Both the position numbers and the translations under genes were made by a program. From assembly GCA_019911795.1 (NCBI GenBank), contig JAIOJS010000027.1:1-33995 (forward strand): a stretch of 33,995 nucleotides of DNA, read 5' to 3'. The notes beneath the pieces are model-generated. The model was not told the origin of the DNA. It worked only from the letters and a program-made list of their open reading frames with translations, and searched no databases. Below, in pieces: positions 1 through 9,295 of this stretch. The stretch comes from Thermoanaerobaculia bacterium. Its GTDB lineage: Bacteria; Acidobacteriota; Thermoanaerobaculia; Multivoradales; JAIOJS01. The stretch's first letter is position 1. Each line of letters opens with the position of its first letter.

Positions 1-585
1 GTTGAGGAACAGCAGGAAGATCAAGATGGCGACGATCAACAAGATCGGGAAGAGGACCATCCCAGGTCCAAACCGACGTCGGGGTTCGGGAGGAAGCGCC
101 GCGGGGTCGCCTTCGATCAGCTTGGCCAGAGCCTCGACTCCGGCTCGGGTCCCGCCGTCGAAATCGCCGGTCCGAAAGCGAGGTTGGATGAGTTCGTCCA
201 TCACTCGCGCGGCAAGGATGTCGGGGACCACACCCTCCAGACCGTAGCCGACCTCGATTCTGAGCCGGCGCTCCTGTGGAGCGATCAAGAGAAGGAGACC
301 ATTGTCGCGCTGTTCTTGCCCCAGGCGCCAGGTCTCGGCGACGCGCAGCGCATAGTCCTCGATCACTTCACCCTCGAGACTAGGTAGGGTCAGTACCACC
401 ACCTGAGCCCCGGTCGCCTGCTCCAGGCCCTCGAGTCTGTTCTCGAGTTCGACCTCCACGTTTGGCGAGAGAAGATCAGCCTCGTCCATCACCCGGCCAC
501 TGAGGAAGGGCACGTCGAGCGCAAAGGAAGCGACACTCGCCACCCACAGGAAACCCAGCAAGGCCGGCCTCAAGCGCCTACCCAT
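1..585 (-). CDS. TPM-domain (YgcG-like) protein with signal peptide and C-terminal TM segment, 3' end truncated by the window edge
   Basis: Minus-strand translation from ATG at 585: MGRRLRPALLGFLWVASVASFALDVPFLSGRVMDEADLLSPNVEVELENRLEGLEQATGAQVVVLTLPSLEGEVIEDYALRVAETWRLGQ..., which is a typical TPM domain; hydrophobic segment near the edge; next to a second TPM gene and lemA. Confidence 0.85.
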   Translation of the reverse strand, partial: MGRRLRPALLGFLWVASVASFALDVPFLSGRVMDEADLLSPNVEVELENRLEGLEQATGAQVVVLTLPSLEGEVIEDYALRVAETWRLGQEQRDNGLLLLIAPQERRLRIEVGYGLEGVVPDILAARVMDELIQPRFRTGDFDGGTRAGVEALAKLIEGDPAALPPEPRRRFGPGMVLFPILLIVAILIFLLFLN

Positions 586-1252
586 CGCTCTGATCACCCG
601 GCGCCCTCAGCTCGTTGGAGAGTTCATCGGCGTCGTCGGGACGACGCTCCACCCGTCTTTCGTGGAGCAAGAGCCCACAGGCCTCGATGGCGCCGACCAG
701 CCCTTCGACCGGCTCATCAGCCCGCAGCCGACGGCAGATCTCGGCCACGATCGCCTCCCACTCGCTCGATGCGACCACGGAGTTGATCCCTTCGTCAGCG
801 AGCACGATAGCTCGGCGCTCGAACAGGGCGAGGAAGATCAGGATTCCGGTTCGATCTCGGGTGGAAAAGATCTCCTCTTCCAGAAAGGCCAGCTTCGCCC
901 GTTGGCTTACACGCGTGTCAATCAACGAACGCGGAACCAGCCACCGACGAAGACTCGGCGAAAGGCGGGCAACGAGCTGCCCGAGAGCAGCTGCCACCAC
1001 GACCGGTAAGGTGATCCAAACAAGGCCGGATCCACCCCAGAAACCTCCCAAGGCGTGGACGGCGCCCGAGCCGAGTGCCGCGGCAAGGGCGGCCCCGAGC
1101 GCCGCCATCCACTCCGCACCGCGATAGTCGTCACAGGAGTCGACTACGTAGGGCACGACTTCGGCAGAAGTCCCCCCCTCCGCGGCCTCCACCGCTCGCC
1201 GGATCGCTCCTCTCTCGGCCTCTCCGAACGGGGAGTCACGCCGCTGAAACAT
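578..1252 (-). CDS. TPM-domain (TPM_phosphatase-like) membrane protein
   Basis: MFQRRDSPFGEAERGAIRRAVEAAEGGTSAEVVPYVVDSCDDYRG...; start chosen at 1252 rather than 1837 because the longer ORF overlaps lemA; central TM segments. Confidence 0.8.
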   Translation of the reverse strand: MFQRRDSPFGEAERGAIRRAVEAAEGGTSAEVVPYVVDSCDDYRGAEWMAALGAALAAALGSGAVHALGGFWGGSGLVWITLPVVVAAALGQLVARLSPSLRRWLVPRSLIDTRVSQRAKLAFLEEEIFSTRDRTGILIFLALFERRAIVLADEGINSVVASSEWEAIVAEICRRLRADEPVEGLVGAIEACGLLLHERRVERRPDDADELSNELRAPGDQSDG

Positions 1253-1266
1253 CTCCCGCGAGGCCG

Positions 1267-1857
1267 CTAGAACTGGACCTGTGGGGCTTGATCGGCGCCC
1301 AGGGTCGCTGCGAAATAAGGCTTGGCTTCGAAACCCAGTAGGTTCGCGACCATGATCGTCGGCACTTTCCGCCTCGTCGTATTGAAAGTCTGAGCCACCT
1401 CGTTGTAGCGCTTCCGCTCCACCGCGATGCGGTTCTCGGTTCCCTCCAAAGCCACCTGCAGATCGCGAAAGTTCTGCGTCGCCTTGATGTCTGGATAGCG
1501 CTCGACGACGACCATTAGCCGCGACAGAGCGGATGAGAGACCATCCTGGGCAGTCTGGAACTGCTGCATCTCCAACGCGGACGGGGGCCCCTGCACAGTG
1601 GTCTGACCGACCTTGGCCCGCGCTTCTACGACCTTCGTCAGGGTCTCCTGCTCGAAGTCCTTGGCCCCCTTGACGGTCTCGACCAGGTTCGGGATCAGAT
1701 CCGCCCGCCGCTGGTAGACGTTCTCCACCTGGGACCATGCGGTTTCGACCGCCTCTTGTTGGGCCACTAGAGTGTTGTACCGACCACCGCCCCAGATCGC
1801 CACGATCACGCCAAGCGCAACAACGATTCCGACGCAACCTAGAACCCCTTTGCGCAT
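1267..1857 (-). CDS. lemA: LemA family protein
   Basis: [85 protein letters not shown]: diagnostic LemA N-terminal region. Confidence 0.95.
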   Translation of the reverse strand: MRKGVLGCVGIVVALGVIVAIWGGGRYNTLVAQQEAVETAWSQVENVYQRRADLIPNLVETVKGAKDFEQETLTKVVEARAKVGQTTVQGPPSALEMQQFQTAQDGLSSALSRLMVVVERYPDIKATQNFRDLQVALEGTENRIAVERKRYNEVAQTFNTTRRKVPTIMVANLLGFEAKPYFAATLGADQAPQVQF

Positions 1858-2089
1858 GGTGCTCCTCCCCTGGTATCGAGCCATTTCTCCAGTGAACTGT
1901 GAATGGATTGAATCAGAGTGGTGGATGCTTCGCAAGTCGGTGCTAGCAGCCCGTGGCAGAGTGGACTCTTCGAGTTGCGCGTGGGGGGCGTCGCTGCAAG
2001 GCGCACCGCAGCTGACGATGAGTGCCCCATCGAAGCGGCGCAACACGGCAGATGGCTCCACGAGGCACGCCTACCGCTACCGCGGGACG

Positions 2090-3454
2090 TTAGAGCTGGC
2101 TACGGATCAGAGGAGCCAACAGGCGCAGCAGCCGGAGGCGCAGGAGCTTTCCTCGCGGGGCTCCGGGAAAAGGCTGGTCGCTTCCCTCTGGCCAACCCCG
2201 GGAGTCGATTCGGTGAGCCTGATCCAAGTGTCGTTCGAGAAACTCAGCAACCTGAAACGCAACGGGCTGCGAGTCGACCACCGCCACCACCTCAGAGTTC
2301 AGATTTGCCGAGCGCGGGTCGAGGTTGAAGGATCCCACGATGGTGGTCTGTCGATCCAACACTCCCGCCTTGGTGTGGATCGACCCTGGCCCGTCGTACT
2401 CCCAGAGCTCAACTCCCATCGTGACCAGCCGTTTCCGCAGGCCGACATAACCAGCCTGGGCCCATAGGTTGTCGGTGGTCGCAAGCGAGTTGGTCAAGAT
2501 CCGCACCTCAACACCGCGCTCGAGGGCGGCGGCCAATCCGCGTCGCAGGCTTCGCGTGGGGATCAGATACGGACTCTCCACCACGACACTCTCTCGAGCA
2601 CTCTGAAGAACCAGCAGGAGGGCACTACCAACGCCAGCGCTGGACCCCTTGCCCTGAACCGGATCGTGGAGGAAACGAACATCGTCCACCCATATCGCTC
2701 CGTCTGCAGAGACCGTTCCATCGACCGGCGGATCGCCAAGCACTGGCAGCTTCATGCCCACAGTTCGAGAACCGCTGCCAATGAACTGATCGATCCTCTG
2801 ATTCAGCCAGGCCGCGTGGCGGTCGAGTTCCAGTGCTGCCGCCATGAGTTCCTCGGTCGAGGCCTGCGCCGGACTCGCGGCCGAATGGCGACTCTCCCAG
2901 ACGGCCAGGAAGTAGGTGCGAGCCTTGCGGGCCGCGTCACCCCGAACCGAGAGGTCCAGATCAACATAGTCGCGACGCTGCAGTTGGTGTCCGAACCCGA
3001 AGTATGGGCTCTCGACGTTACGCCCCCCGAGAATGAGCCGATCTCCGTCCACCACGAGCAGCTTGTCGTGCAACCGCTTGGTGATCCACAGGGGATGGCA
3101 AAAACTAAAAGGGTGGAACCGCCGCACCGCGACCCCTTCGGCCAGGAGGTGAGCCTCCACCGCTTCCGGCATCTTGTTCCACTGTGAATCGACGAGCAAC
3201 CGGACGTCGATGCCACGGCGCGCCGCCGAGCGCAAGAGCGCGAGCGCAGTCAGAGAGAAGGGCTCGTCGCCCACGATGAAGGTCGAGACGAAGACCTCGT
3301 CCTCGGCCTCCAGCACCATGGCAACTCGGGCCTCCATCGCCGTAGCGTCATCAGAGAGGAGTGAAATCCAGTCTGCAGCCGCCGAGGTCGCGAAGGCTCC
3401 GAGAGCCAAGACCAACGCGGTTGCAAGTCCGAGCCAACTGCGAGATGCCCTCAT
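2090..3454 (-). CDS. Secreted phospholipase D-like / cardiolipin synthase-like protein
   Basis: Two HKD motifs: HDKLLVVDGDRLILGGRN and HTKAGVLDRQTTIVGSFNLDPRS; N-terminal signal sequence MRASRSWLGLATALVLALGAFATSAAA. Confidence 0.9.
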   Translation of the reverse strand: MRASRSWLGLATALVLALGAFATSAAADWISLLSDDATAMEARVAMVLEAEDEVFVSTFIVGDEPFSLTALALLRSAARRGIDVRLLVDSQWNKMPEAVEAHLLAEGVAVRRFHPFSFCHPLWITKRLHDKLLVVDGDRLILGGRNVESPYFGFGHQLQRRDYVDLDLSVRGDAARKARTYFLAVWESRHSAASPAQASTEELMAAALELDRHAAWLNQRIDQFIGSGSRTVGMKLPVLGDPPVDGTVSADGAIWVDDVRFLHDPVQGKGSSAGVGSALLLVLQSARESVVVESPYLIPTRSLRRGLAAALERGVEVRILTNSLATTDNLWAQAGYVGLRKRLVTMGVELWEYDGPGSIHTKAGVLDRQTTIVGSFNLDPRSANLNSEVVAVVDSQPVAFQVAEFLERHLDQAHRIDSRGWPEGSDQPFPGAPRGKLLRLRLLRLLAPLIRSQL

Positions 3455-3518
3455 CGAGGGAGTGTATCCGGCCTTGAATACCGGCAACACAGTTCTCTTC
3501 CTCGGACACGCGCCCCTC

Positions 3519-3524
3519 TTGACA
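3519..3524 (+). promoter_or_regulatory. Candidate -35 hexamer (TTGACA) upstream of the asnB leader
   Basis: Perfect TTGACA; no convincing -10 box at normal spacing, so tentative. Confidence 0.3.
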
Positions 3525-3554
3525 ACCCCGTATCCGGCGTGGTCTCGTTTACAG

Positions 3555-3641
3555 ATGTCGTTGATCGTCCGCGTTCTGGTGAATAGCCTGCCCAATAGCA
3601 ATTCGAATTCGAATTGCCAGGAGCCCGTGCGGACCGGTTAG
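3555..3641 (+). CDS. Asn-rich leader peptide of asnB (28 aa, MSLIVRVLVNSLPNSNSNSNCQEPVRTG)
   Basis: ATG at 3555, TAG at 3639-3641; five AAT codons at 3582, 3594, 3600, 3606 and 3612; lies in the asnB 5' leader directly before a terminator-like hairpin; no strong Shine-Dalgarno. Confidence 0.7.
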   Translation: MSLIVRVLVNSLPNSNSNSNCQEPVRTG

Positions 3642-3707
3642 ACGACTGAACCTCAGAACCATCCAGAGCCCGCACCGGTTTCCCGGCTGCGGGCTCTTTC
3701 TCTTTCT
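3567..3707 (+). promoter_or_regulatory. Putative asparagine-responsive transcription attenuator (1:2, 2:3 and 3:4 alternative hairpins)
   Basis: 1:2 = GTCCGCG(3567-3573)/GTGCGGAC(3627-3634, includes one G-U) plus CTGG(3576-3579)/CCAG(3617-3620); 2:3 = GAGCCCGTGCGG(3621-3632)/CCGCACCGGTTT(3670-3681) with one C-C mismatch; 3:4 = terminator 3665-3697. Confidence 0.7.
3665..3707 (+). terminator. Intrinsic terminator-like hairpin within the asnB leader
   Basis: AGAGCCCGCACCGG-TTTC-CCGG(C)TGCGGGCTCT: 14-bp stem with one bulge, followed by TTCTCTTTCT. Confidence 0.8.
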
Positions 3708-3758
3708 GGAGAGCTGAACCGCCGCCGGACCGCTGCGCCACCAGACAGGAGTTTCCCC

Positions 3759-5441
3759 ATGTGTTCGATCCTAGGCCTTCTCGACCTGCACACCGACCCC
3801 AAGACCCTTCGGCAGTTAGCCCTCCGTCTGTCGGCGCGACAGCGCCATCGGGGACCCGACTGGAGTGGAGTGTGGGCGGACGACGAAGCGATCCTGGTCC
3901 ACGAACGGCTCGCAATCGTTGGGTTGGAGCACGGATCGCAGCCGCTAGAGGATCCCAACGGGGAGGTGGTGCTGGCCGTCAACGGTGAGATCCACAACCA
4001 TGTCCCCCTAGCAGCCGGACTCAGTACCCCCTACCCCTTTCAGACGGGATCGGACTGCGAGGTGATCCTCGCCCTTTATCGCGAACAGGGAGCCGACCTG
4101 GTGAAGTCTCTGAACGGGATCTTCGCGTTCGTGCTGTGGGACCGGCGTCGCTCGAGCTACGTCATCGCCCGGGATCCGATCGGTGTGGTGCCGCTGTACT
4201 GGGGCCGCGATCGCGAAGGCAACCTCCTCGTCGCCTCGGAGCTGAAGGCGCTGGTCGATGTCTGCCCGCGGGTCGAAGAGTTTCCGCCCGGACACGTCCT
4301 GGATTCAGCCGAGGACGAGCTTCCACGGCGCTACTTCGAACCCGCCTGGAAGGAGTTCGCACGAGCGGACCGACCGGCTGATCCAAGCGCCCTACGGACG
4401 GCCTTCGAGGATGCCGTGTGCCGGCAGATGATGAGTGAGGTGCCCTTCGGAGTGCTGCTCTCGGGAGGACTCGATTCGTCGCTGGTCGCCTCGGTTGCTT
4501 CACGCGCCCTGCGCGACGGCCGCTGTCGGTCGCCCTGGGGTGAGCAGCTGCATACCTTTGCCATCGGCCTGGTGGACTCTCCGGATCTCGCTGCCGCTCG
4601 CCGTGTTTCGAAAGCGCTCGACACGATGCATCACGAGTTCCACTTCACGGTCCAGGAAGGCCTCGATGCCCTCGCGGACGTCATCGCGCACATCGAGTCC
4701 TACGACGTAACCACCGTGCGCGCCTCGACCCCGATGTTCCTTCTCGCCCGCCGGATCCGTGCGCTTGGGGTCAAGATGGTGCTCTCCGGCGAGGGAGCCG
4801 ATGAGATCTTCGGCGGCTATCTCTACTTCCACCACGCCCCCGACGCCGAGGCCTTTCACGCCGAGACTGTCCGCAAGCTCGACGCGCTCTCGAAGTACGA
4901 CTGCCTGCGGGCCAACAAGTCGATGGCGGCGTGGGGGGTCGAGGCGCGGGTTCCATTCCTCGACGGAGAGTTCCTGGACCACGCGATGTTGATCGATCCG
5001 AACGCCAAACTCGTACAGCCGGGCGGGATCGAAAAAGAGCTGCTGCGTCGGGCCTTCGAGGGCCACCTACCCCACGAACTCCTCTGGCGCCAGAAGGAGC
5101 AGTTTTCGGACGGCGTCGGCTACTCCTGGATCGACTCCTTGAAGGCCCACGCCGAGGTCGAGGTGTCCGATGACGAACTCGTCCGGGCCGAGCATCGATT
5201 CCACGTCAACCCTCCCACGACCAAGGAGGCCTACCTCTATCGGCGCTTCTTCGAGGAAGCATTTCCGGGGGACGCCGCGGCCCGGTGTGTTCCCGGTGGA
5301 CCGAGTATCGCCTGTTCAACTCCCGAAGCGCTGGCGTGGGACGCCTCGTTCGCAACCCACGCAGATCCTTCGGGACGGGCAGTACGCGGTGTTCATGTCG
5401 ATACGCAGGAGCAGGAGGACAACGCGAGACGTCCCGCATGA
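3759..5441 (+). CDS. asnB: Asparagine synthetase B (glutamine-hydrolysing)
   Basis: MCSILGLLDLHTDPK (Cys2 nucleophile), RHRGPDWSG, VNGEIHNH, QTGSDCEVI, SGGLDSSLVASV PP-loop, ASTPMFLLARRI, SGEGADEIFGGYLYFHHAP, RQKEQFSDGVGYSWID; close to the E. coli AsnB pattern; SD AGGAG upstream. Confidence 0.97.
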   Translation: MCSILGLLDLHTDPKTLRQLALRLSARQRHRGPDWSGVWADDEAILVHERLAIVGLEHGSQPLEDPNGEVVLAVNGEIHNHVPLAAGLSTPYPFQTGSDCEVILALYREQGADLVKSLNGIFAFVLWDRRRSSYVIARDPIGVVPLYWGRDREGNLLVASELKALVDVCPRVEEFPPGHVLDSAEDELPRRYFEPAWKEFARADRPADPSALRTAFEDAVCRQMMSEVPFGVLLSGGLDSSLVASVASRALRDGRCRSPWGEQLHTFAIGLVDSPDLAAARRVSKALDTMHHEFHFTVQEGLDALADVIAHIESYDVTTVRASTPMFLLARRIRALGVKMVLSGEGADEIFGGYLYFHHAPDAEAFHAETVRKLDALSKYDCLRANKSMAAWGVEARVPFLDGEFLDHAMLIDPNAKLVQPGGIEKELLRRAFEGHLPHELLWRQKEQFSDGVGYSWIDSLKAHAEVEVSDDELVRAEHRFHVNPPTTKEAYLYRRFFEEAFPGDAAARCVPGGPSIACSTPEALAWDASFATHADPSGRAVRGVHVDTQEQEDNARRPA

Positions 5442-5448
5442 ACCGACC

Positions 5449-6963
5449 TCAACCAGCCTTGGACAACGGAGCGATCGGCAGCCGAAAGCGGAACCGCGCT
5501 CCGTGCCCCCGCTCGCTCTCGACCTCGACGGTGCTGCCGTGGAGTTCGAGGATGCGACGCACGATCGCCAAGCCCAGTCCGGCGGAGCCACCATCCCCGC
5601 CAACCCCGGGGTGGTAGAAGGGTTCGAAGATCCGCGCTTGCTCCCGTTCGGCGATCCCTTCACCGTTGTCGGCAACTTCGACCTGGACCCGCGATCCCCC
5701 GTTGTGGCACGAGATGGTCACCGTGCCCCCAGCCGGCGTATGGCGGACGGCGTTGTCGAGGAGGTTGTCCAGAACTCGTTCGACTAGGCGTAGATCCCCC
5801 ACCACGAACGGCAGGCCCACGCCATGGTCCGTCTCCAGCACGACGCCCTTTTGTTGGGCGCGCAGGGAAAACTTCTGGGCGACGTCCTGGATCAACTCTC
5901 CGATGGAAAAGTCTTCCCGATGCACCTCTAGGGTATTGCCGTCGAGAGTGGCCAGCTCGAACAGCTGCGTCACCAGTTCGGAAACGTTCTCGGCCTGTCG
6001 CAAGGCGGCCTCCAGGCTCCGACGCCGGTCGTCGGCGTCGAGCAGGCCCTCCTTGACCTGAAGTGTCTCGAGGTATCCGCGTAGAATCGTCAGCGGCGTG
6101 CGGAGATCGTGGGAGATCCCGGCCACTAGTTCGCGGCGCTGTACATCGGCCCGCATCAGTTCATCGATCTGGGCCGTCACGCGATCTGCCAGCGATATGA
6201 AGCTGGTGCGGAGACGGTCCAATTCGTCCCTTCCTCCGTCCTCTTCTCCATTCGCGCTTCCGTCTGCTCCGACACCGCGCAAGGAGTCCGGAACGAGACC
6301 GCGTTCGCGGAACGCGTCCATGCCGTCCGCCAGGCGACGCAGGCGTCCCGTCAAGCCATAGAAGAGAATCCATCCGAGAACCAGAGCCGCAACCAGAGCG
6401 GTGAGCGTGCGCCCGATCGCCAAGCGCAGCATGTAGCTTCCCTCCACCACACGTCGCGCTGAGTCGTGGAGCTGACTGGGCAGCACGATGTAGAGGTATC
6501 CGGCCGGAGTGTGGTCATCGGACGGACCGTACAATGCAGCGGCCGTGAAGACCTTCTGACCCGCGCCCCGCGGATCGTCACCGACGATCGGTAGCTGCGC
6601 CTCCCCGCCCAGCCAGCGGTGGACCGGTTCCAGCTTCACTCGATCTCGCAGTAGGGGCTTCTCGGCGGAGAAACCCACCACTTCCCCTCTCGCATCGAGA
6701 ATGTAGAGCTCGATGTTGGGGTTCAGCATCATCAAGTCATGGAAAAGCGGTTCGGATTCGGCGATGGTCGGCAGCCCCTTCCCGGCCCATCCCTGTGAGG
6801 CGATGATCTTGTCCGGGAGGTCGCGATTGAGCTTCTGATCGACCTCTGCCTGATACAGGTTGGTCAGCCGGAGCTGGCTCCAGAGGGTTACCAGGCCCAA
6901 AACGAGGAGTAGCAAGAGGAGCACCAACGAGAGGCGCACCCAGAGGGAACGCACCACCCTCAT
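5449..6963 (-). CDS. Two-component sensor histidine kinase (HAMP, HisKA, HATPase)
   Basis: GISHDLRTPLTILRGYLETL (H box), DNLLDNAVRHTP (N box), VADNGEGI (G1), GGSAGLGLAIVRRI (G2); N-terminal TM; start at 6963 overlaps the response-regulator stop. Confidence 0.93.
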   Translation of the reverse strand: MRVVRSLWVRLSLVLLLLLLVLGLVTLWSQLRLTNLYQAEVDQKLNRDLPDKIIASQGWAGKGLPTIAESEPLFHDLMMLNPNIELYILDARGEVVGFSAEKPLLRDRVKLEPVHRWLGGEAQLPIVGDDPRGAGQKVFTAAALYGPSDDHTPAGYLYIVLPSQLHDSARRVVEGSYMLRLAIGRTLTALVAALVLGWILFYGLTGRLRRLADGMDAFRERGLVPDSLRGVGADGSANGEEDGGRDELDRLRTSFISLADRVTAQIDELMRADVQRRELVAGISHDLRTPLTILRGYLETLQVKEGLLDADDRRRSLEAALRQAENVSELVTQLFELATLDGNTLEVHREDFSIGELIQDVAQKFSLRAQQKGVVLETDHGVGLPFVVGDLRLVERVLDNLLDNAVRHTPAGGTVTISCHNGGSRVQVEVADNGEGIAEREQARIFEPFYHPGVGGDGGSAGLGLAIVRRILELHGSTVEVESERGHGARFRFRLPIAPLSKAG

Positions 6964-7715
6964 CGAGTCTCCTCCTCGACGCCGGTGCTGTCGCTGTGGA
7001 CACAGAAGCGATAGCCCACCCCCCACACCGTTTCGATATGGCGGGGATTGGCAGGGTCCACTTCGATCTTGGACCGGAGGCGATTGATGTGCGAGTTCAC
7101 GGTGTGCTCACTCCCCGCATGGTGCGCGCCCCAAACGAGGTCGAGAAGCTGGGATCGTGTGTAGACCCGCTCAGGATTCGAGGCGAAACGAACCAGCAGG
7201 TCGAACTCCTTGGCGGTGAGTGGAATTTCGGTACCCCCAACCTCGACGAGACGGCGGTCACGATCGAGAACCAGGTCGCCGGCAATGACTACCGGCTGGC
7301 CGGCGATTGTCTTGCCGTCTCCTCGCAACAGGTCGACCCGACGGAAGATCGCCGCAGCTCGTGCGACCAATTCGCGCACGCTGAATGGCTTGGTCAGATA
7401 GTCGTCCGCTCCAACCTCCAGGCCGAGAACCCGGTCGACCTCCTCCCCCCGCGCCGTGACCATCAGGATCGGGGTGTAGTGCTCACCCTGCTGCAGGCGC
7501 CGACAGACCTCCAAGCCATCGAGTCCGGGAAGTCGCAAGTCCAGAATGATGAGATCGAAGTGCTCACTCTGCCCCCTTCGAAGGCCGCTCAACCCGTCGT
7601 GAACCACCTCGACCTCGCAACCGATGTCGCGTAGATGAATCGCCATCAGCTCTGCGATCTCAGGCTCGTCCTCGACGATCAAGACGCGTCGCTGGGTGAT
7701 GGGTGCCGGCTTCAT
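6960..7715 (-). CDS. OmpR/PhoB-family response regulator
   Basis: MKPAPITQRRVLIVEDEPEIAELM... DLIILDLRLPGLDGLEV ... GADDYLTKPFSVREL; winged-helix C-terminus TVNSHINRLRSKIE...VWGVGYRF. Confidence 0.95.
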   Translation of the reverse strand: MKPAPITQRRVLIVEDEPEIAELMAIHLRDIGCEVEVVHDGLSGLRRGQSEHFDLIILDLRLPGLDGLEVCRRLQQGEHYTPILMVTARGEEVDRVLGLEVGADDYLTKPFSVRELVARAAAIFRRVDLLRGDGKTIAGQPVVIAGDLVLDRDRRLVEVGGTEIPLTAKEFDLLVRFASNPERVYTRSQLLDLVWGAHHAGSEHTVNSHINRLRSKIEVDPANPRHIETVWGVGYRFCVHSDSTGVEEETR

Positions 7716-7771
7716 GTCATCCTTTGTACCTCAGAAACCTCCAAGAAGTATCCCAATTCAGGGATCTCCCT

Positions 7772-9295
7772 TCAGGGCCCGGTCCCGGCCGCAGCTGACA
7801 AGGGCTCGACGAACTCCAGCAGACGCCGTTCGAGGTACGGAAAGAACGGGTTGTAGCGCAGGCGCACAAGGAGGGACGGTGGTATGAGGAGCACCGATTT
7901 CTCGCCCCGGGGCGCCAGGCTGCCGATGCCGAAGCCACCTGGCTCACCAATCCCGTAGACCGGATCGTCGGGAGGAAAGGGGATGGCAACATGAGACAGG
8001 GAGAAGACCTCCGAGGGCCAGAAGAGATCGAGGGGCTCGTGACGCTCGTCCTGGGATCCGGGAAAACGGGTGACCGCCTGAACGCGGTCGGTGGCGGACC
8101 CGATGTTGGTGACCAGGGTGACCCTGAACGGAAAGGTCGTCCCGGAGTCAGCGAGGGCCAGGAGATCGTCCGTCCTGGGACCGAGAAAGTCGACTACCGA
8201 AGCGTGTCGATTGGCGTCGAAGAGCACGAGTTGGCTGTCGGGATCGAAGATTCGACGGTAGAGGCGAGTGAGTGACTCGACGGCGGGGACCGTCGCATCG
8301 ACGACCGACTGTACGGTGAGAATCGGCGGAAGCTCACCGAGCCGGTCCTCCTTCTCCAGCCGGCGAAGTCCTCTCTCGACGGCTCCGATGAGTCCATAGA
8401 TCTCGTAGCCGGAACGCACCGGAAAGGAGTTGTACTTGTAGGGGTCGTACTCGGGTACCACCGAGTTCCACGCCACCGAACGGAAGCCGGGGACCCGACT
8501 CAGAGCGAGCAGCGCGGGAGCGAACTTGGCGGAAGGGGTCACGGCGAGGGCCGGGGACAGCAGTACCATTCGGTCCGCGGCCAGCGGGACGTCGGGATCC
8601 TCGAGGGATCGCAACACGAGATCGAGAGCAAGGGCCGCGCCATTGGAGTAGCCCACGATGAGGATCGGCTTGCCGTCGCCGATCCTCTGCCGCAGATCCT
8701 GGTGGGCGAGGTCGGCAACATGCCGCCACTCTTCCCACGATACCTCGGCCAGAGCGCCTGGATGAAGGCCATGACCCGGCATTCGGGGCGCCACCACTTC
8801 GAAGCCTCGCCGATTCAGGAGTTCCCCCACGGCTCGTAAGCTGTACGGTGAGTCGGACAGACCGTGGAGAAGCAGGACGCCGGCGACCGGATCACTTTCC
8901 AGCCCATGCTCATCCCGGGCCGTCAGGACCTGCGACTGGTTCCAGTTGGTCGCTCGATCGGCGGTATAGCTGGGACTTGCCGGATCAAACCTCGAGAACG
9001 CCGGCCAGCGATCGACCCGGCGGGCGAGGGCCTCCGCGGCAGAGGCAAAGAGTTCCTCCTCCTGGGTCCGGTACTCAGCGAAAGACCCGACTGAACGCGG
9101 CGGATCGAGAAGCTCCTCGTGCCAAGGCTCGAGCTGAAACTGATTCCAGCTCCAGATCTGCGCCGCCACCAGGCCTATCGCGACGCCCAGGGTCAGGAGG
9201 AGAAGCGCCGCAGCGGTACGGCGCAGGCGGTCGAAGGCGCTTCGCTTCTGCGATGTGGGATGGGGGGATGGTGCCGGTGCCGGTGTGTCACTCAT
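7772..9295 (-). CDS. Alpha/beta hydrolase (lysophospholipase/carboxylesterase-like), membrane-anchored
   Basis: LLHGLSDSPYSLRAVGELL, APRMPGHG, VGYSNGAALALDLVL nucleophile elbow; N-terminal TM LLLLTLGVAIGLVAAQIWS. Confidence 0.85.
   Translation of the reverse strand: MSDTPAPAPSPHPTSQKRSAFDRLRRTAAALLLLTLGVAIGLVAAQIWSWNQFQLEPWHEELLDPPRSVGSFAEYRTQEEELFASAAEALARRVDRWPAFSRFDPASPSYTADRATNWNQSQVLTARDEHGLESDPVAGVLLLHGLSDSPYSLRAVGELLNRRGFEVVAPRMPGHGLHPGALAEVSWEEWRHVADLAHQDLRQRIGDGKPILIVGYSNGAALALDLVLRSLEDPDVPLAADRMVLLSPALAVTPSAKFAPALLALSRVPGFRSVAWNSVVPEYDPYKYNSFPVRSGYEIYGLIGAVERGLRRLEKEDRLGELPPILTVQSVVDATVPAVESLTRLYRRIFDPDSQLVLFDANRHASVVDFLGPRTDDLLALADSGTTFPFRVTLVTNIGSATDRVQAVTRFPGSQDERHEPLDLFWPSEVFSLSHVAIPFPPDDPVYGIGEPGGFGIGSLAPRGEKSVLLIPPSLLVRLRYNPFFPYLERRLLEFVEPLSAAAGTGP

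Noticed and set aside
3174-3641. 155-aa plus-strand ORF as one protein
   Set aside because: Its first part is antisense to the PLD gene start; only the last 28 codons in the intergenic region are credible as the asnB leader peptide.
5449-5470. Terminator between the convergent asnB and histidine kinase genes
   Set aside because: Only 7 nt separate the stops and I could not find a clear stem with a U-tract there.
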